From Deltaproteobacteria bacterium (GTDB lineage Bacteria; Desulfobacterota; Desulfobacteria; Desulfobacterales; Desulfatibacillaceae), in contig JACRLG010000002.1 in NCBI GenBank assembly GCA_016235345.1, positions 158,965 to 222,964 of the forward strand: a DNA stretch of 64,000 nucleotides, written 5' to 3'. Positions 1 to 8,468 of this stretch are shown here, one piece after another. Below the pieces are notes generated by a model, which saw only the letters and a program-made list of their open reading frames with translations, had not been told where the DNA came from and did not search any database. Made by a program: the position numbers and the translations under genes. Position 1 is the stretch's first letter; every line of letters begins with the position of its first letter.

Positions 1-757
1 CTGCTGCCGGGTTGTTGCCCTCCAGGAGGCTCAGGCCGGAGTAAGGAGGAAAGGGCGTGAACCTTCCCGTGTGAACCTTTGTGTAAAGGGCGAAGGGTAG
101 AAGGGCCGCAATCATTGCGCAAATGGTCAAAAGGCCAGGGCGGAGCCTTGAGGCCGACCAGGGCCAAAGGGCCTTGAAAGCGATTATTGCCAGGGCCGGG
201 AGAAAGAGCTGGGCCCGGCAAAGCACCATGATTCCGGCCAGAAGGCCCCAAAGCACGGCCATTTTCAAGGATCGCCCGGTCGCGGAACTGACGGCCAGAA
301 AAAGAGCCAGGAAAAAAAAGCCCCAGGTGTCCGGGAGAAGTTTTAAGGACTGAAAGGCGAAGGGCGCATAGTAAAGCAAAAGAACAGCGGCCCAGCGGGC
401 TGGATTTTTTCCGAAGGCTGTCAAAACCGTGCGGTAAACAAGAAAGACCGTCGCAAGGCAAAGGCCGGTCTGGAATACGTAGACGGGCCAGAAAACCGGG
501 CCGAAAAGCCAAACCGAAACGCACAGGAAAAGCGGGTAAAAGGGGGCACCGAAAAACACGCCGGGGAGAGGCTTTCCCGCAAGAACCGTATCCGTGGCCA
601 CAAGCCAGTAATAACGCGAGTCCACCAGGGGGGCCGACGCGAAAGGCGAAGAGGAAAGATAGGTCAAGAGCAGAACAAGATGGAGGCCCACCCCGAAAAA
701 AACCGCTGCGGGGAAAATCATACGGCCATGACCGGTTGAAAGACCCGCCTTCGACAT
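1..757 (-). CDS. Partial polytopic membrane protein, glycosyltransferase-family-39-like
   Basis: The frame opens with ATG at 757 and stays open to base 1, so the C-terminal part lies outside the window (252 codons visible). Residues 13-35 form the first membrane helix. A loop follows with the pattern VDSRYYWLVATD and then GKPLPGVFFGAPFYPLF, and several more hydrophobic helices. An acidic first loop followed by a PFYPLF-type segment is typical of the ArnT/PMT (GT39-like) membrane glycosyltransferase superfamily, which uses polyprenyl-phosphate sugars; that assignment is from family knowledge. Its start faces hairpin repeat R1 and the end of the next minus-strand gene. No catalytic residue can be confirmed in a fragment, so a general multi-pass membrane protein is the safe description. 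Confidence 0.6.
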   Translation of the reverse strand, partial: MSKAGLSTGHGRMIFPAAVFFGVGLHLVLLLTYLSSSPFASAPLVDSRYYWLVATDTVLAGKPLPGVFFGAPFYPLFLCVSVWLFGPVFWPVYVFQTGLCLATVFLVYRTVLTAFGKNPARWAAVLLLYYAPFAFQSLKLLPDTWGFFFLALFLAVSSATGRSLKMAVLWGLLAGIMVLCRAQLFLPALAIIAFKALWPWSASRLRPGLLTICAMIAALLPFALYTKVHTGRFTPFPPYSGLSLLEGNNPAA

Positions 758-804
758 GGCCCGCTACCCTTCTTGCAGTCCGTTGAAAAAGCCTGGATTT
801 GATG

Positions 805-861
805 AAGCCTGGATAAAAACGATGAAGCGCAACACAGCAGTTCGCGTTTTTATCCAGGCTT
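805..861 (-). repeat. Hairpin repeat R1 (stop-codon-abutting family)
   Basis: A perfect 17-bp inverted repeat (805-821 against 845-861) encloses a 23-nt loop. Read on the minus strand it begins directly after the TAG stop (862-864) of the upstream gene, then shows the box CGCGAACTGCTGTGT and, on the other side, TTCATCG. This is a short version of the family, without the second inner stem. The outer arm carries AAAAACG/CGTTTTT. A second partial copy of the arm (GCCTGGATTT) lies at 791-800. Confidence 0.8.
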
Positions 862-1773
862 CTATTTCGGGTTCCGGCCCGATATCGACGCCAGCGCCTC
901 CGAGCCGGTGATGACCCTCACGCCCTTTTTTCCCGCGTCGTACCAGGGAAGGTCCGCCTTGTCGTATTCACCGGCCTTGAACGCCCGGTCGTGGGGCTTT
1001 CTCCCGGTGATCTCCTCCAAAACCCCGGCGTCCAGAAGGTGAACGAAAATCCGGCTCCGGCCTTCCGCGTCCCAGTCCGATGCCCCGTAGGGGTCCTTGT
1101 AGATGTAACGGCGCAGGGCCCCGCCCGCGTCAAGGCCCATCTGGGCGGAATAGTAGGCGGCGGGCTCCCTCACCCGCCCCGCTCCGGGCCTTCTTGGCTT
1201 GGCTTCGCCGAAGCGCCGGGCAAAGGCCTCGGCCTTCAGGGGATACACGGCCAGCTGAATTCCACCGTGGAGAGCAAGGCCACCAAGGCGCTCCTCCAGG
1301 GTCCGGCCCTCTCCCAAAGGGCGGGCCACGAACTGCCTTGTCTCGCCCTTTTTGGTGCAATAGCCGCCGATGTCCGTCTGGGGCGGCGCAACCAGGTAAT
1401 CCTGGACTCCGGCTGAAATCTCCTCGTTCCATTCCCCGCCGGAAAGGGCGTTCACCTTTCCCGTGGCCACCTTGACGGCAAAGGGCCAGGCCAAGTCCGA
1501 ACAAGGCAGGGGCTGGGAGTAAAACTGTATGTTCACGGCCTCTTCTGGCCTTATGGGCAGCATGGCCCCCCCGTGGGCCTTCCAGGCTTCGGGCAGCCTT
1601 GCCGCGAAATCCTCCACATGGCAAAGGGGAAGCCTGCCGAAGGTTGGAGGCTGGGGGTGGTATCCGTCGTCTTCCGGGGTTCGCAGGGCCCGCGTGAAGC
1701 CCACAAGGAGCCTCGCTTCGGGATGCACCAGGGGGAAGCGGAAAAACAGGACGTCGCTGCCAAGCTCGACCAT
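862..1773 (-). CDS. Uncharacterised protein, about 303 residues
   Basis: I do not recognise a family. The frame is long and has the codon bias of its neighbours. I chose the ATG at 1773 because CTGGAGAAC lies just upstream; an ATG 18 codons earlier (1827) has no clear ribosome site. The protein is soluble-looking, rich in Pro, Gly, Arg and aromatic residues, with no signal peptide or membrane helix. Visible stretches include QPPTFGRLPLCHVEDF near the N-terminus, VNIQFYSQPLPCSDLAW in the middle and YYSAQMGLDAGGALRRYIYK towards the C-terminus. It stands alone on the minus strand and its stop codon is immediately followed by repeat R1. A 16-bp palindrome lies in its presumed promoter region. Confidence 0.6.
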   Translation of the reverse strand: MVELGSDVLFFRFPLVHPEARLLVGFTRALRTPEDDGYHPQPPTFGRLPLCHVEDFAARLPEAWKAHGGAMLPIRPEEAVNIQFYSQPLPCSDLAWPFAVKVATGKVNALSGGEWNEEISAGVQDYLVAPPQTDIGGYCTKKGETRQFVARPLGEGRTLEERLGGLALHGGIQLAVYPLKAEAFARRFGEAKPRRPGAGRVREPAAYYSAQMGLDAGGALRRYIYKDPYGASDWDAEGRSRIFVHLLDAGVLEEITGRKPHDRAFKAGEYDKADLPWYDAGKKGVRVITGSEALASISGRNPK

Positions 1774-1804
1774 GGGTTCTCCAGGCTGAAAAAGCTGTAA
1801 TATC

Positions 1805-1820
1805 TGTATGTTACCATACA
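1805..1820. promoter_or_regulatory. 16-bp palindrome upstream of the 862-1773 gene
   Basis: TGTATG and CATACA are separated by 4 nt, a perfect 6-bp dyad about 32 nt upstream of the chosen start. It could be an operator for an unidentified regulator. There is no other support. Confidence 0.3.
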
Positions 1821-2193
1821 AGACCAAGGCCCGTGGGCAAACCGGAAAGGCTTTGCGGCCCTGACTTTTTCGATATCCTGAAAATTACCTCAATTGGGCT
1901 TTATGGTCGAGAAAAATCTTCGCGGAAACAAGGGGCGAGCCGCCTGGAACCCCGGCGGAAGACAAACAAAGAGATGCGGATGAGGATGAGCACACCCGTT
2001 CCTCCTCCCGGACAGAGTTTTCTCCGGGCGACCGGGAGGATGAACGCGACGTGCAGCCGAATCTTTCGCGCCCGTCGTTGGATGCGAAAGAAGGCATTGG
2101 AAGGAGGCCCGTAAGGCGTCCTTTAATCGGAAAGCCACGCCCGGCGTGGCGCGCCTTCCGTTTTCAAGGATCGGGCGGGGCCGCGCGGGTCAG
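1821..2193. other. Intergenic region without a recognisable gene
   Basis: This stretch holds only short open frames with no recognisable protein. One compact GC-rich hairpin lies around 2132-2150 (GCCACGCC facing GCGTGGC). I see no tRNA or riboswitch pattern. Confidence 0.4.
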
Positions 2194-2216
2194 AAACCCG
2201 GCGCGTGGCCGGGTTT
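2194..2216 (-). terminator. GC-rich hairpin at the 3' end of the XRE gene
   Basis: A perfect 9-bp stem (AAACCCGGC / GCCGGGTTT, loop of 5) overlaps the last base of the stop codon of the XRE regulator. A proper T-run is missing on the minus strand, so it may stabilise the mRNA rather than terminate by itself. Confidence 0.45.
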
Positions 2217-2572
2217 CACCACTTGCCGTCCCTTACTTCCCTTATGATGCTGACAACGGCGTGATCGGGCGCATCCTTCAATTCACGAAGAAGCTGGGCG
2301 AAAAGCCTGGGCCGCTTGCGGATCACTTCCTGAATCTCCTGGCCCACCTTGTTGGACATGGCCAGAAGCACATCCTTGTCCTCGCCGAGTTCCTCGGCCA
2401 GGGCTATGATCTTTTCCTCGGAAAGGGGCGCGCGCTCGCCGCGTTCCACCTTTGAGAGGTAGGAAGGCTCGATTCCTATGCGCATGGCCACCTGGCGCAG
2501 GGAATAGCTCCGGTCCTTAGCGTAAAGCGCCATTCTCTTGTCCCGTACGTATTGTCCTATGACGATTTCCAT
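2216..2572 (-). CDS. XRE-family helix-turn-helix transcriptional regulator
   Basis: 118 residues from ATG 2572, chosen because GGTGG lies 5-10 nt upstream; an upstream in-frame start would add 31 unlikely residues. Residues 5-65 form a classical lambda-repressor/Cro-type HTH (YVRDKRMALYAKDRSYSLRQ, then MRIGIEPSYLSKVERGER). This is the SinR/XRE layout with the recognition helix around SYLSKVERG. A helical C-terminal tail (residues 70-118) probably dimerises. The gene stands alone and is followed by a strong hairpin. Upstream lies about 1 kb of AT-rich non-coding DNA, so its target could be its own promoter region. The regulated genes cannot be read from the sequence. Confidence 0.85.
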   Translation of the reverse strand: MEIVIGQYVRDKRMALYAKDRSYSLRQVAMRIGIEPSYLSKVERGERAPLSEEKIIALAEELGEDKDVLLAMSNKVGQEIQEVIRKRPRLFAQLLRELKDAPDHAVVSIIREVRDGKW

Positions 2573-3605
2573 GGGATTTCCACCTTCTCCTGTTCTTGTT
2601 ATGCACCATACGTGGAGCGCCGGGATTACAATTCGTTTTCGCGGCATCCACACCAAAAAACTCATTCGCCGGTAAGGTTCACCTTCCAGTGGCCTGACCA
2701 GTAAAGGATGCTCTTTTCAGCATCCCATGCTTTATAGTAATCATGACATATCACCCAATCAAATGCAAATAATTATTGTTAATGAGGGCTGTATGGTTTA
2801 TCAATCAACTGCAACATAATAATTATGAAAAAAACGTAAACAACCCCTAAAAACCTCCATGGCACCACTACATGTATCCAAGGACATTTCGTACATCAAC
2901 ATGTAACCTGTACATCATTCATTATGGAGCTATTGAGTTTCAATATATTCAATTATATTCCTGCAATAATGATTATGGCTTTATAAACATATTATGTGAA
3001 TCCGTTTGCAAAACATGAACGCCGTTCATCAATGCGTTGTCGCCATCTCTTTTGCTGCCTCTCCCGGCGCACAGGGAACAGTGGCCGGACCACCTGCCGA
3101 ACTTTTCGTTTTACAATACCATCCAGCCAGTTACATTGCCTTCGGCCAACCGATAACTTTCCCGGCCAGGGGCCGCTCGAACAGAGCTCCCGGTTTTGAA
3201 CGCTTGTCGGACATTCGGATTTGAAACCAGACATGAAACGCGGGGATCATTTCCCCCGAAAAACCTGAAAGGGGGCCGACAGTGTCTTGTGCGTCCGGGA
3301 GCGCGGGAGGAGAGACATGGCGAAAAAATGCACAAGACCGATCCCTTCCAATCGGGACCGGACGGAAGCTTACAGGCACTTTTTAACGATGTCTATAAAA
3401 TTTTTTCAATTTGTCCGGATTCTGCGATAAAATCACCCGATTATCCGTTAATCGTTATGGAAAGCCTGCCCGAAAACGACGCCGTTTATTCAGTTTAAGC
3501 CGGTGCCGGGCTTGAGTGGAATGTCAAATTTCACGATACCCGTTTTTTGGGCGGAGTCCTTTTTCGGGACCGCCCAGGGTATGGCGGCCATAAAGATTGA
3601 TTTGA
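2573..3605. other. AT-rich non-coding region of about 1 kb
   Basis: Positions 2700-3000 are strikingly AT-rich compared with the flanks. No open frame here gives a recognisable protein. I see TACAT/ATGTA-type short repeats around 2870-2925 (several GTACAT/ACATGT words) that could be binding sites for the adjacent XRE regulator, and a small hairpin at 3241-3258 (CGGGG/CCCCG). No tRNA, rRNA or known riboswitch pattern was recognised. Confidence 0.4.
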
Positions 3606-4352
3606 TCAGAGAAACCTTTTTACCCATTCCCTCTCAAACCTTCTTGCATCCTCATAAAGCGCAAAGCGCCTCTCCCGAACCCGGAATTCGGCGGTGTGCA
3701 CCGACTTACGGCATCCCCTTGATATCGGTGGACACAGGGCGTGTAGCACTTCATGATAAACTATATATTCCACGAAATAATCCGGTATGTCAAGGCAGTC
3801 CAGAAGGGGATGAATACGGATCAGGTTGTGAAGCGCCGAATAGCTGCCGAATCGGATGGACCTGCTTCGGGTGCGCCCCCTGAACGCGGGTGCGCCTTCG
3901 TCCTTTTGCATCCTGCCCAAGGGGTCGTTTCCGAAGGTTATGGAAAGCCCGTCCACCATAAGGGAGTATTCGTCCATCACCTTGCGGAGAATCGCAAACA
4001 GGTCACGGTGGCGGCCCTTGGTGACATGGACCACGGTGCGTCGGCGGGGAACCGGCCTTGACGAAAGAGTCCCGAAAAGCTCCCCGTGCCTCTTCACAAA
4101 ATCCGAAACGGCCTTTCGCGAGACTTGATCGGGCTTTCGGATGAAGTCCGCCAAGGCCGCGAAATCGCTCCCCGAGGCGGCCCTGAACGCGTGCTGGAGG
4201 CGCACCGTGAGGGCGCCTTCCCGGTTCTTCTTCACCCAGACCAGCTGGCGGCGGTTTTCCGTGAAAATGACCTCGCCCACCTGGGGCAGGGCCTTTTTCA
4301 ATTTTTCCCGGAATACCTGTTCGGGTACAAGCCCTGTCGGCGGCTGATCCAT
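3606..4352 (-). CDS. SprT-like / zincin-type putative metalloprotease
   Basis: 248 residues with no signal peptide. The C-terminal third has the zinc-binding motif HEVLH at residues 200-204, preceded by the hydrophobic helix YFVEYIVY and followed by a third possible ligand, His219 in VHTAEFRVRERRF. That spacing is typical of SprT/WLM-like minimal zincins, where H-x-x-E-F closes the site. The segment before it (SIRFGSYSALHNLIRIHPLLD) matches the strand-helix element that precedes HExxH in this group. The N-terminal 120 residues are basic and unassigned. It stands alone on the minus strand, upstream of the AT-rich gap. The substrate is unknown; family members process DNA-protein crosslinks or act as general proteases. 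Confidence 0.75.
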   Translation of the reverse strand: MDQPPTGLVPEQVFREKLKKALPQVGEVIFTENRRQLVWVKKNREGALTVRLQHAFRAASGSDFAALADFIRKPDQVSRKAVSDFVKRHGELFGTLSSRPVPRRRTVVHVTKGRHRDLFAILRKVMDEYSLMVDGLSITFGNDPLGRMQKDEGAPAFRGRTRSRSIRFGSYSALHNLIRIHPLLDCLDIPDYFVEYIVYHEVLHALCPPISRGCRKSVHTAEFRVRERRFALYEDARRFEREWVKRFL

Positions 4353-4501
4353 TTTTATCGCCTTTGAGATTTCATCAGGCTATTACAGGGAGCGCAATTT
4401 ATTTCCATTTTTCGTTTTCCCGAAAATGGCGGGGGAGGAAGACCGGGGCATTTCTTCCCTTTGCCGGATTTCCTAGAAAATGGAAAAGAACCATGCTCCG
4501 C

Positions 4502-4747
4502 TTAATAATCCCCGGCCTTTTGGGAAAGGAGCTTTACGAGCGCGCTTTCCACCTCGCCATCCAAAGGAAACCTCCCCAGGCTCCTTTTTGAAAACACCGG
4601 CGCGCTTTCGGCCATTACCTCGAAGTCGCCCGTCTGCCCGGTAAGGGTTTCGGTTGCGACCCCAAAGCGCTTTTCGATTTCCTCCGCGAGCCTGACCGCC
4701 CGCTCCCGGTAGCCTCAGCGACCGCAATAATATATGGTGACTTTCAA
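4502..4747 (-). CDS. SelW-like (Rdx family) selenoprotein with in-frame TGA
   Basis: The frame starts at TTG 4747 behind a strong AAGGAGG and reads 81 residues if the TGA at 4717-4715 is decoded as selenocysteine. It starts KVTIYYCGRU, then GYRERAVRLAEEIEKRFG, giving a C8-x-x-U11 redox motif after the first beta strand. This is exactly the SelW/Rdx thioredoxin-like layout (CxxU then GY), and 81 residues fits that small family. Coding character continues past the TGA with no gap and ends at TAA 4502. The start overlaps the stop of the upstream 2TM gene as TTGA, so translation is coupled. A hairpin 6 nt after the TGA could be the bacterial SECIS. The role is probably thiol/selenol redox; the partner is unknown. 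Confidence 0.82.
4685..4708 (-). promoter_or_regulatory. Candidate bacterial SECIS hairpin
   Basis: Directly after the TGA (4717-4715) the minus strand has CGGGAGC (4708-4702) facing GCTCGCG (4691-4685), seven positions with one mismatch and a 10-nt apical loop that includes GGTC. Bacterial SECIS elements lie immediately downstream of UGA within the coding sequence and carry a G/U-containing apical loop recognised by SelB. Position and shape fit; the fold was judged by eye only. Confidence 0.55.
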
Positions 4748-5010
4748 GGCTTTTCCTCCTTAAAGACGATGTTCCATTTTTTGGGACGCCACGCATGGGC
4801 GGCCTGTACGGCAAGCACCAGGCCCCAGGCCGAAAGGGGCCACATGAACCAGAATGATTCGGGCGAGGCCCCGGCGTCAACCGCCAGGAAAAAAACGTTG
4901 ACCCAGACAAAAACCCAAGCGTGCCTCAAAACGCCGGCCTTGGCGGCTGCCCTCTCGCCTGCGGCGGCAAAGGCCTTTTCAAGATCAACGGGAATTTCGC
5001 CTGAAGCCAT
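4744..5010 (-). CDS. 2TM-domain small membrane protein
   Basis: 88 residues from ATG 5010, chosen for the GGAGG just upstream. After a short helical N-terminus (DLEKAFAAAGERAAAKAG) come two membrane helices, VLRHAWVFVWVNVFFLAVDA and FWFMWPLSAWGLVLAVQAAH, joined by a short polar loop. Two short helices with a Trp-Pro-x-x-x-W-G pattern and a His-Ala-Trp end match the 2TM domain family found in many bacteria. The stop TGA overlaps the TTG start of the selenoprotein gene, so the two are one translationally coupled unit. That suggests the selenoprotein may work near the inner membrane, but no function is known for the family. Confidence 0.75.
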   Translation of the reverse strand: MASGEIPVDLEKAFAAAGERAAAKAGVLRHAWVFVWVNVFFLAVDAGASPESFWFMWPLSAWGLVLAVQAAHAWRPKKWNIVFKEEKP

Positions 5011-5487
5011 GTCGTTTCCTCCATCACAAGCGGGCCTTGGCTTACGGAAACCATTCATATCTCAAAAACCCGGCGGATACAAGAAAGAGACGGGCGGAAA
5101 CAGGGCCACCGCATTTGAAAATACCGCCATGATTTTTGGGCTGGCGGCTCGGTCATGGGGGTTGCCGAATTTTTGCCGAGAGTCGGAGACGCCCTGCCGG
5201 ACCTGGGATACGCAGATCAACAAAGGTGGGACTTGCTTCCTTGGGCGAGGCGATGACCGGGACGGTCCATATCCCGGCTGACGCGCCAAAAAGGTGGCGG
5301 ATCTGTCGACCCGTGGACCCCGAATGGCTGCGCCCCCTCAAATCAAATATACGCCTATTGAACGGGCAAATCAACACCATGCGGCTTGGCATGAGCCTGC
5401 GGAGTTGAAAGAAAGCGCGATTTGGCCTATCATGGATCACCTTTTGATATACGCAGCCCGAAACCCGATTCCGCCGACCTCAAAACC
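5011..5487. other. Divergent intergenic region
   Basis: This separates the minus-strand 2TM/SelW pair from the plus-strand TPR gene. No convincing gene is visible; the promoters of both units should lie here, but no near-consensus -35/-10 pair stands out. Confidence 0.35.
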
Positions 5488-7182
5488 ATGATTGGAATAA
5501 AGAACTTGTCCCGCGCCCGGCACCTCAAAGCCGCTGTCATTCTGGCCATCCTGGTGGCCCTGGTTTACGGAAGGACTCTTACGCACGATTTCGTGAGCTA
5601 CGACGACTCCGGCTACGTAAAGGAGAACCCCCGCGTGCTTGCTGGGCTTTCGTGGGAGGGCGTCAAATACGCCATAAGCTTCACCGAGGTGAGCTACTGG
5701 CAGCCCCTGCCCCTTTTGTCCCACATGGCCGACTGCTCCCTTTTCGGCCCGAACCCCGGCCTTCATCACATGATGAGCGCCCTATTCCACCTTGTTAACG
5801 CCTTTTTTCTCTACCTGGCCCTTGGAATGCTTACAGGCGGTTATTGGGGCAGGAGCCTTCTTGTGGCGGCCCTGTTCGCGGTTCATCCCTTAAACGTGGA
5901 ATCGGTGGCCTGGATAGCCGAGAGGAAGAACCTCCTTTCCACCTTTTTCTGGCTCGCCGCCCTCATTTTTTACGCGGCTTACGCAAAACGCCCCTCCATT
6001 ATAAGGTATTCGGGCGTTTTCACGGCCATGCTTCTGGGCCTTTTGTCCAAGCCCGCCGTGATAACACTCCCAGTGGTTCTTTTGATCCTGGATTGCTGGC
6101 CCCTGGGGCGCTATCCGGGCGGGCCGGGCCGGACGCGCAGGCTTTTAAAGCTCATCGCCGAGAAACTGCCCCTGATGGCGCTTTCCGCCGGAAGCGTCCT
6201 TTTGACCGTTCAAAGCACCAGAAAATCGGTTTTCGGCCTTTCGGTGGAAACGGACAGCGCACTTTTGATCAGGATTCAAAACGCTATAGTCTCCTCGGTC
6301 CGCTATATCGAAAACGCAATCTGGCCCGAAAACCTCGCCTTTTTCTATCCGTTCCCGTCAACCGTGCCGATTTCCCGGACACTTGCCTGCACGGCCATTC
6401 TTGCGGCCCTGGCCGCCTTATTCTGGGGCCTCAGGAAAAAGAGGCCGTATCTGCTGGCGGGATACGCCTGGTTCCTGGTGACGCTCTCCCCCATGTCAGG
6501 GCTCATCCAGTCGGGCATGTGGCCCGCCATGGCCGACCGCTTCGCCTACCTGCCCCTTATCGGCCTTTTTATGGCTGCGATGTGGCTTGGAGCAGACCTG
6601 GCGGGTTCCCGTCCCGGTGCCCGGAAGGCGGCGAGGTATGCCGGGGTGGCCGTGGTATGCGCTTTTTCGGCGGCGGCCTTTGTCCAGGCAGGGCACTGGA
6701 AAAACTCCAAGAGCCTCTACCTTCACGCCCTTGACGCCACCGGCGACAACTTCCTGGCCCACGTAAACCTTGGAGCGTTTTTTCTGGAGGAGAACGACAA
6801 CGAAAAGGCCCTGTTTCATTCCAACCGGGCCTGGCTTCTGAACCCTTCCCTGGACGAGCCTGCGGTGAACACAGGGAATGCATGGAACAGGCTGGAAAAC
6901 CCTGAAAACGCCATATTCTGGTACAGGAGGGCGCTTTCCATAAAACCCGACAGGGTGCGCACCCATCTGAATCTGGCCTCAACCCTCCTTGGCCTGAAAC
7001 GGATCGACGAGGCGGAAAAGGAGCTTCTCGAAGCCCTCAGGCTCGCGCCTTCGGACCCTGAGGCGAATTCCGGCATGGAGCTCGTGAAGAAGGCTCGCGG
7101 GGATGCGTTTTCTGCAGATCAAAATATCCGGCAGGCCGCAAGGCCGGGCGGGGGGACGGAAAAAACCCCACAGGCCCGATGA
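5488..7182 (+). CDS. Polytopic membrane protein with C-terminal TPR repeats (TMTC/PMT-like)
   Basis: 564 residues from ATG 5488; a TTG start 22 codons earlier is possible, and neither has a strong ribosome site. After the first helix (AAVILAILVALVYGRTL) comes HDFVSYDDSGYVKENP, then about ten membrane helices, including the motif VHPLNVESVAWIAERKNLLS. Long luminal loops and an acidic DD pair after helix 1 match the bacterial relatives of TMTC/PMT mannosyltransferases. From about residue 430 there are three to four TPR units (DNFLAHVNLGAFFLEEND, PAVNTGNAWNRLENPENAI, THLNLASTLLGLKRIDEAEK). Family knowledge suggests lipid-linked sugar transfer to proteins at the inner membrane; the acceptor is unknown. 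The end of the gene forms one arm of a terminator serving the convergent M24 operon. Confidence 0.75.
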   Translation: MIGIKNLSRARHLKAAVILAILVALVYGRTLTHDFVSYDDSGYVKENPRVLAGLSWEGVKYAISFTEVSYWQPLPLLSHMADCSLFGPNPGLHHMMSALFHLVNAFFLYLALGMLTGGYWGRSLLVAALFAVHPLNVESVAWIAERKNLLSTFFWLAALIFYAAYAKRPSIIRYSGVFTAMLLGLLSKPAVITLPVVLLILDCWPLGRYPGGPGRTRRLLKLIAEKLPLMALSAGSVLLTVQSTRKSVFGLSVETDSALLIRIQNAIVSSVRYIENAIWPENLAFFYPFPSTVPISRTLACTAILAALAALFWGLRKKRPYLLAGYAWFLVTLSPMSGLIQSGMWPAMADRFAYLPLIGLFMAAMWLGADLAGSRPGARKAARYAGVAVVCAFSAAAFVQAGHWKNSKSLYLHALDATGDNFLAHVNLGAFFLEENDNEKALFHSNRAWLLNPSLDEPAVNTGNAWNRLENPENAIFWYRRALSIKPDRVRTHLNLASTLLGLKRIDEAEKELLEALRLAPSDPEANSGMELVKKARGDAFSADQNIRQAARPGGGTEKTPQAR

Positions 7183-7194
7183 AGGCCCGTGGGG
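7160..7194 (-). terminator. Rho-independent terminator of the TetR-SCP2-M24 operon
   Basis: On the minus strand a stem CCCCAC/GTGGGG with an inner GGCC/GGCC pairing (7194-7166) is followed by six T residues (7165-7160). It lies 32 nt beyond the M24 stop codon and overlaps the stop codon of the convergent TPR gene. Confidence 0.7.
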
Positions 7195-7225
7195 AGCCGG
7201 AACTATCGGAACGCAAGGCGGCCTG

Positions 7226-8446
7226 TCAGGCTATTTCGTCCACCGAAAGAGGAAATTTGCTCATGGCCTCGCAGCCGCCGGAGGTGATGAGAATGGGGTT
7301 TTCGTACCGGAAGCCTATGTTCTCCTCCGGGCAGGCGTACTGCATGGCGCAGATCAGGACCTCGTTTTCAAGGTAAACGTGGTCCGGGTTGGTCCAGTAG
7401 GGAAAGGGGCCGTCGTTCAAACCTATCCGCCACTCGTCGCCCATCATGCCTATTCCGTGCTCGAAGCCGGGCACCATGTACTCGGCGAACCCGCGCGTTT
7501 CGGCAAAACCCATCATTTTATCCGCAAGCTCGGAGGGCGTGATGCCCGCCCGGTAGGTTTTGAGGGTCTCGCTCACGATGTCCACAAAATTCCGGCCGTG
7601 CCATTTCTGGCGGTCGGTGGCGGGACCTATCAGGTAGTTGTGGGAGTGATCCCCAAGGCAGAGCCTGAACATGGAGTGGATGTCCACCATCAAGGGTTCC
7701 CCCGCCCTAAGCTCCCGGCTGGTGGCGGGGGTGCACGCCCCGCCCGCGTAGCCCGTGCGGAAGCCGGACGCTATCTCGTTTCCGCCGGTGAAGCTCCACT
7801 CGAAGACGCTGCCCTCCTTCCGCATGGCAAGGGCCGCGATTCCTGCTATCTCGGTTTCGGTGCGGCCCTTCCAGCCGCCGTTGCTGATGACTTCCAGGAC
7901 GGCCTTGTGACCCACGTCCACCATGCGGGAGGCTTCCCTGAAACGGGCTATTGTTCCGGCGTCCTTTATAAGGGAGATCGCGTCCACTATGCCGTGGGCG
8001 TTCACCAGTTCCACGCCGTCAAGCGCCGCCGAAAACCTCTCGTACTCGTAGTGGGTGAGCCAGCCTTCGGGCAGGTAGTTCGACATCCCGCTTTCGATTC
8101 CAAGCCGCCCCCTGCCTTTCGGAAGCGCCTCCCGGATCACGTCGGAAATCTGCTCTATCTGGTCCTGGCCGCCCATGGGTGCGAAGCCGAAAACGTGGTC
8201 TTCATCGAGCCAGGTTTCATCCAGCACCCGCGCCGCGTCGATCACAAACGTAAAGGCCGACGGCATCCCTTCCGCCGGTATCACCACGAAGCTGCGCCAG
8301 GGGCAGAAGGTATCGAGAGTAAACGACAGGGTGCGGAGCCGGGAGCCAAGGTAGACGTCGATGTTCCGGGCCGCCATCTCCGCCTGGATTTTTTTGACGC
8401 GCCCTGGAAAATCAATGAAATACGGATCGTTAGAAGCACAGGACAT
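7226..8446 (-). CDS. M24-family (creatinase/Xaa-Pro peptidase fold) hydrolase
   Basis: 406 residues from ATG 8446, chosen because AAGGAG lies 6-12 nt upstream. It has the two-domain M24B layout: a creatinase-like N-terminal domain (residues 10-150) and a pita-bread catalytic domain. Candidate metal/active-site positions are the Asp in LMVDIHS, the Asp in GDHSHNY, the His in FEHGIGMMGDEW and the Glu in FRYENPILIT. The usual Glu in the EPG motif is not seen; the aligned segment reads LICAMQY, so it may be a one-metal or metal-free creatinase-type enzyme rather than a true peptidase. It is third in an operon after tetR and an SCP2 gene, which hints at lipid or small-molecule turnover rather than peptide recycling. 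Confidence 0.82.
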   Translation of the reverse strand: MSCASNDPYFIDFPGRVKKIQAEMAARNIDVYLGSRLRTLSFTLDTFCPWRSFVVIPAEGMPSAFTFVIDAARVLDETWLDEDHVFGFAPMGGQDQIEQISDVIREALPKGRGRLGIESGMSNYLPEGWLTHYEYERFSAALDGVELVNAHGIVDAISLIKDAGTIARFREASRMVDVGHKAVLEVISNGGWKGRTETEIAGIAALAMRKEGSVFEWSFTGGNEIASGFRTGYAGGACTPATSRELRAGEPLMVDIHSMFRLCLGDHSHNYLIGPATDRQKWHGRNFVDIVSETLKTYRAGITPSELADKMMGFAETRGFAEYMVPGFEHGIGMMGDEWRIGLNDGPFPYWTNPDHVYLENEVLICAMQYACPEENIGFRYENPILITSGGCEAMSKFPLSVDEIA

Positions 8447-8468
8447 TTCAATCTCCTTTCGCCGGGCG

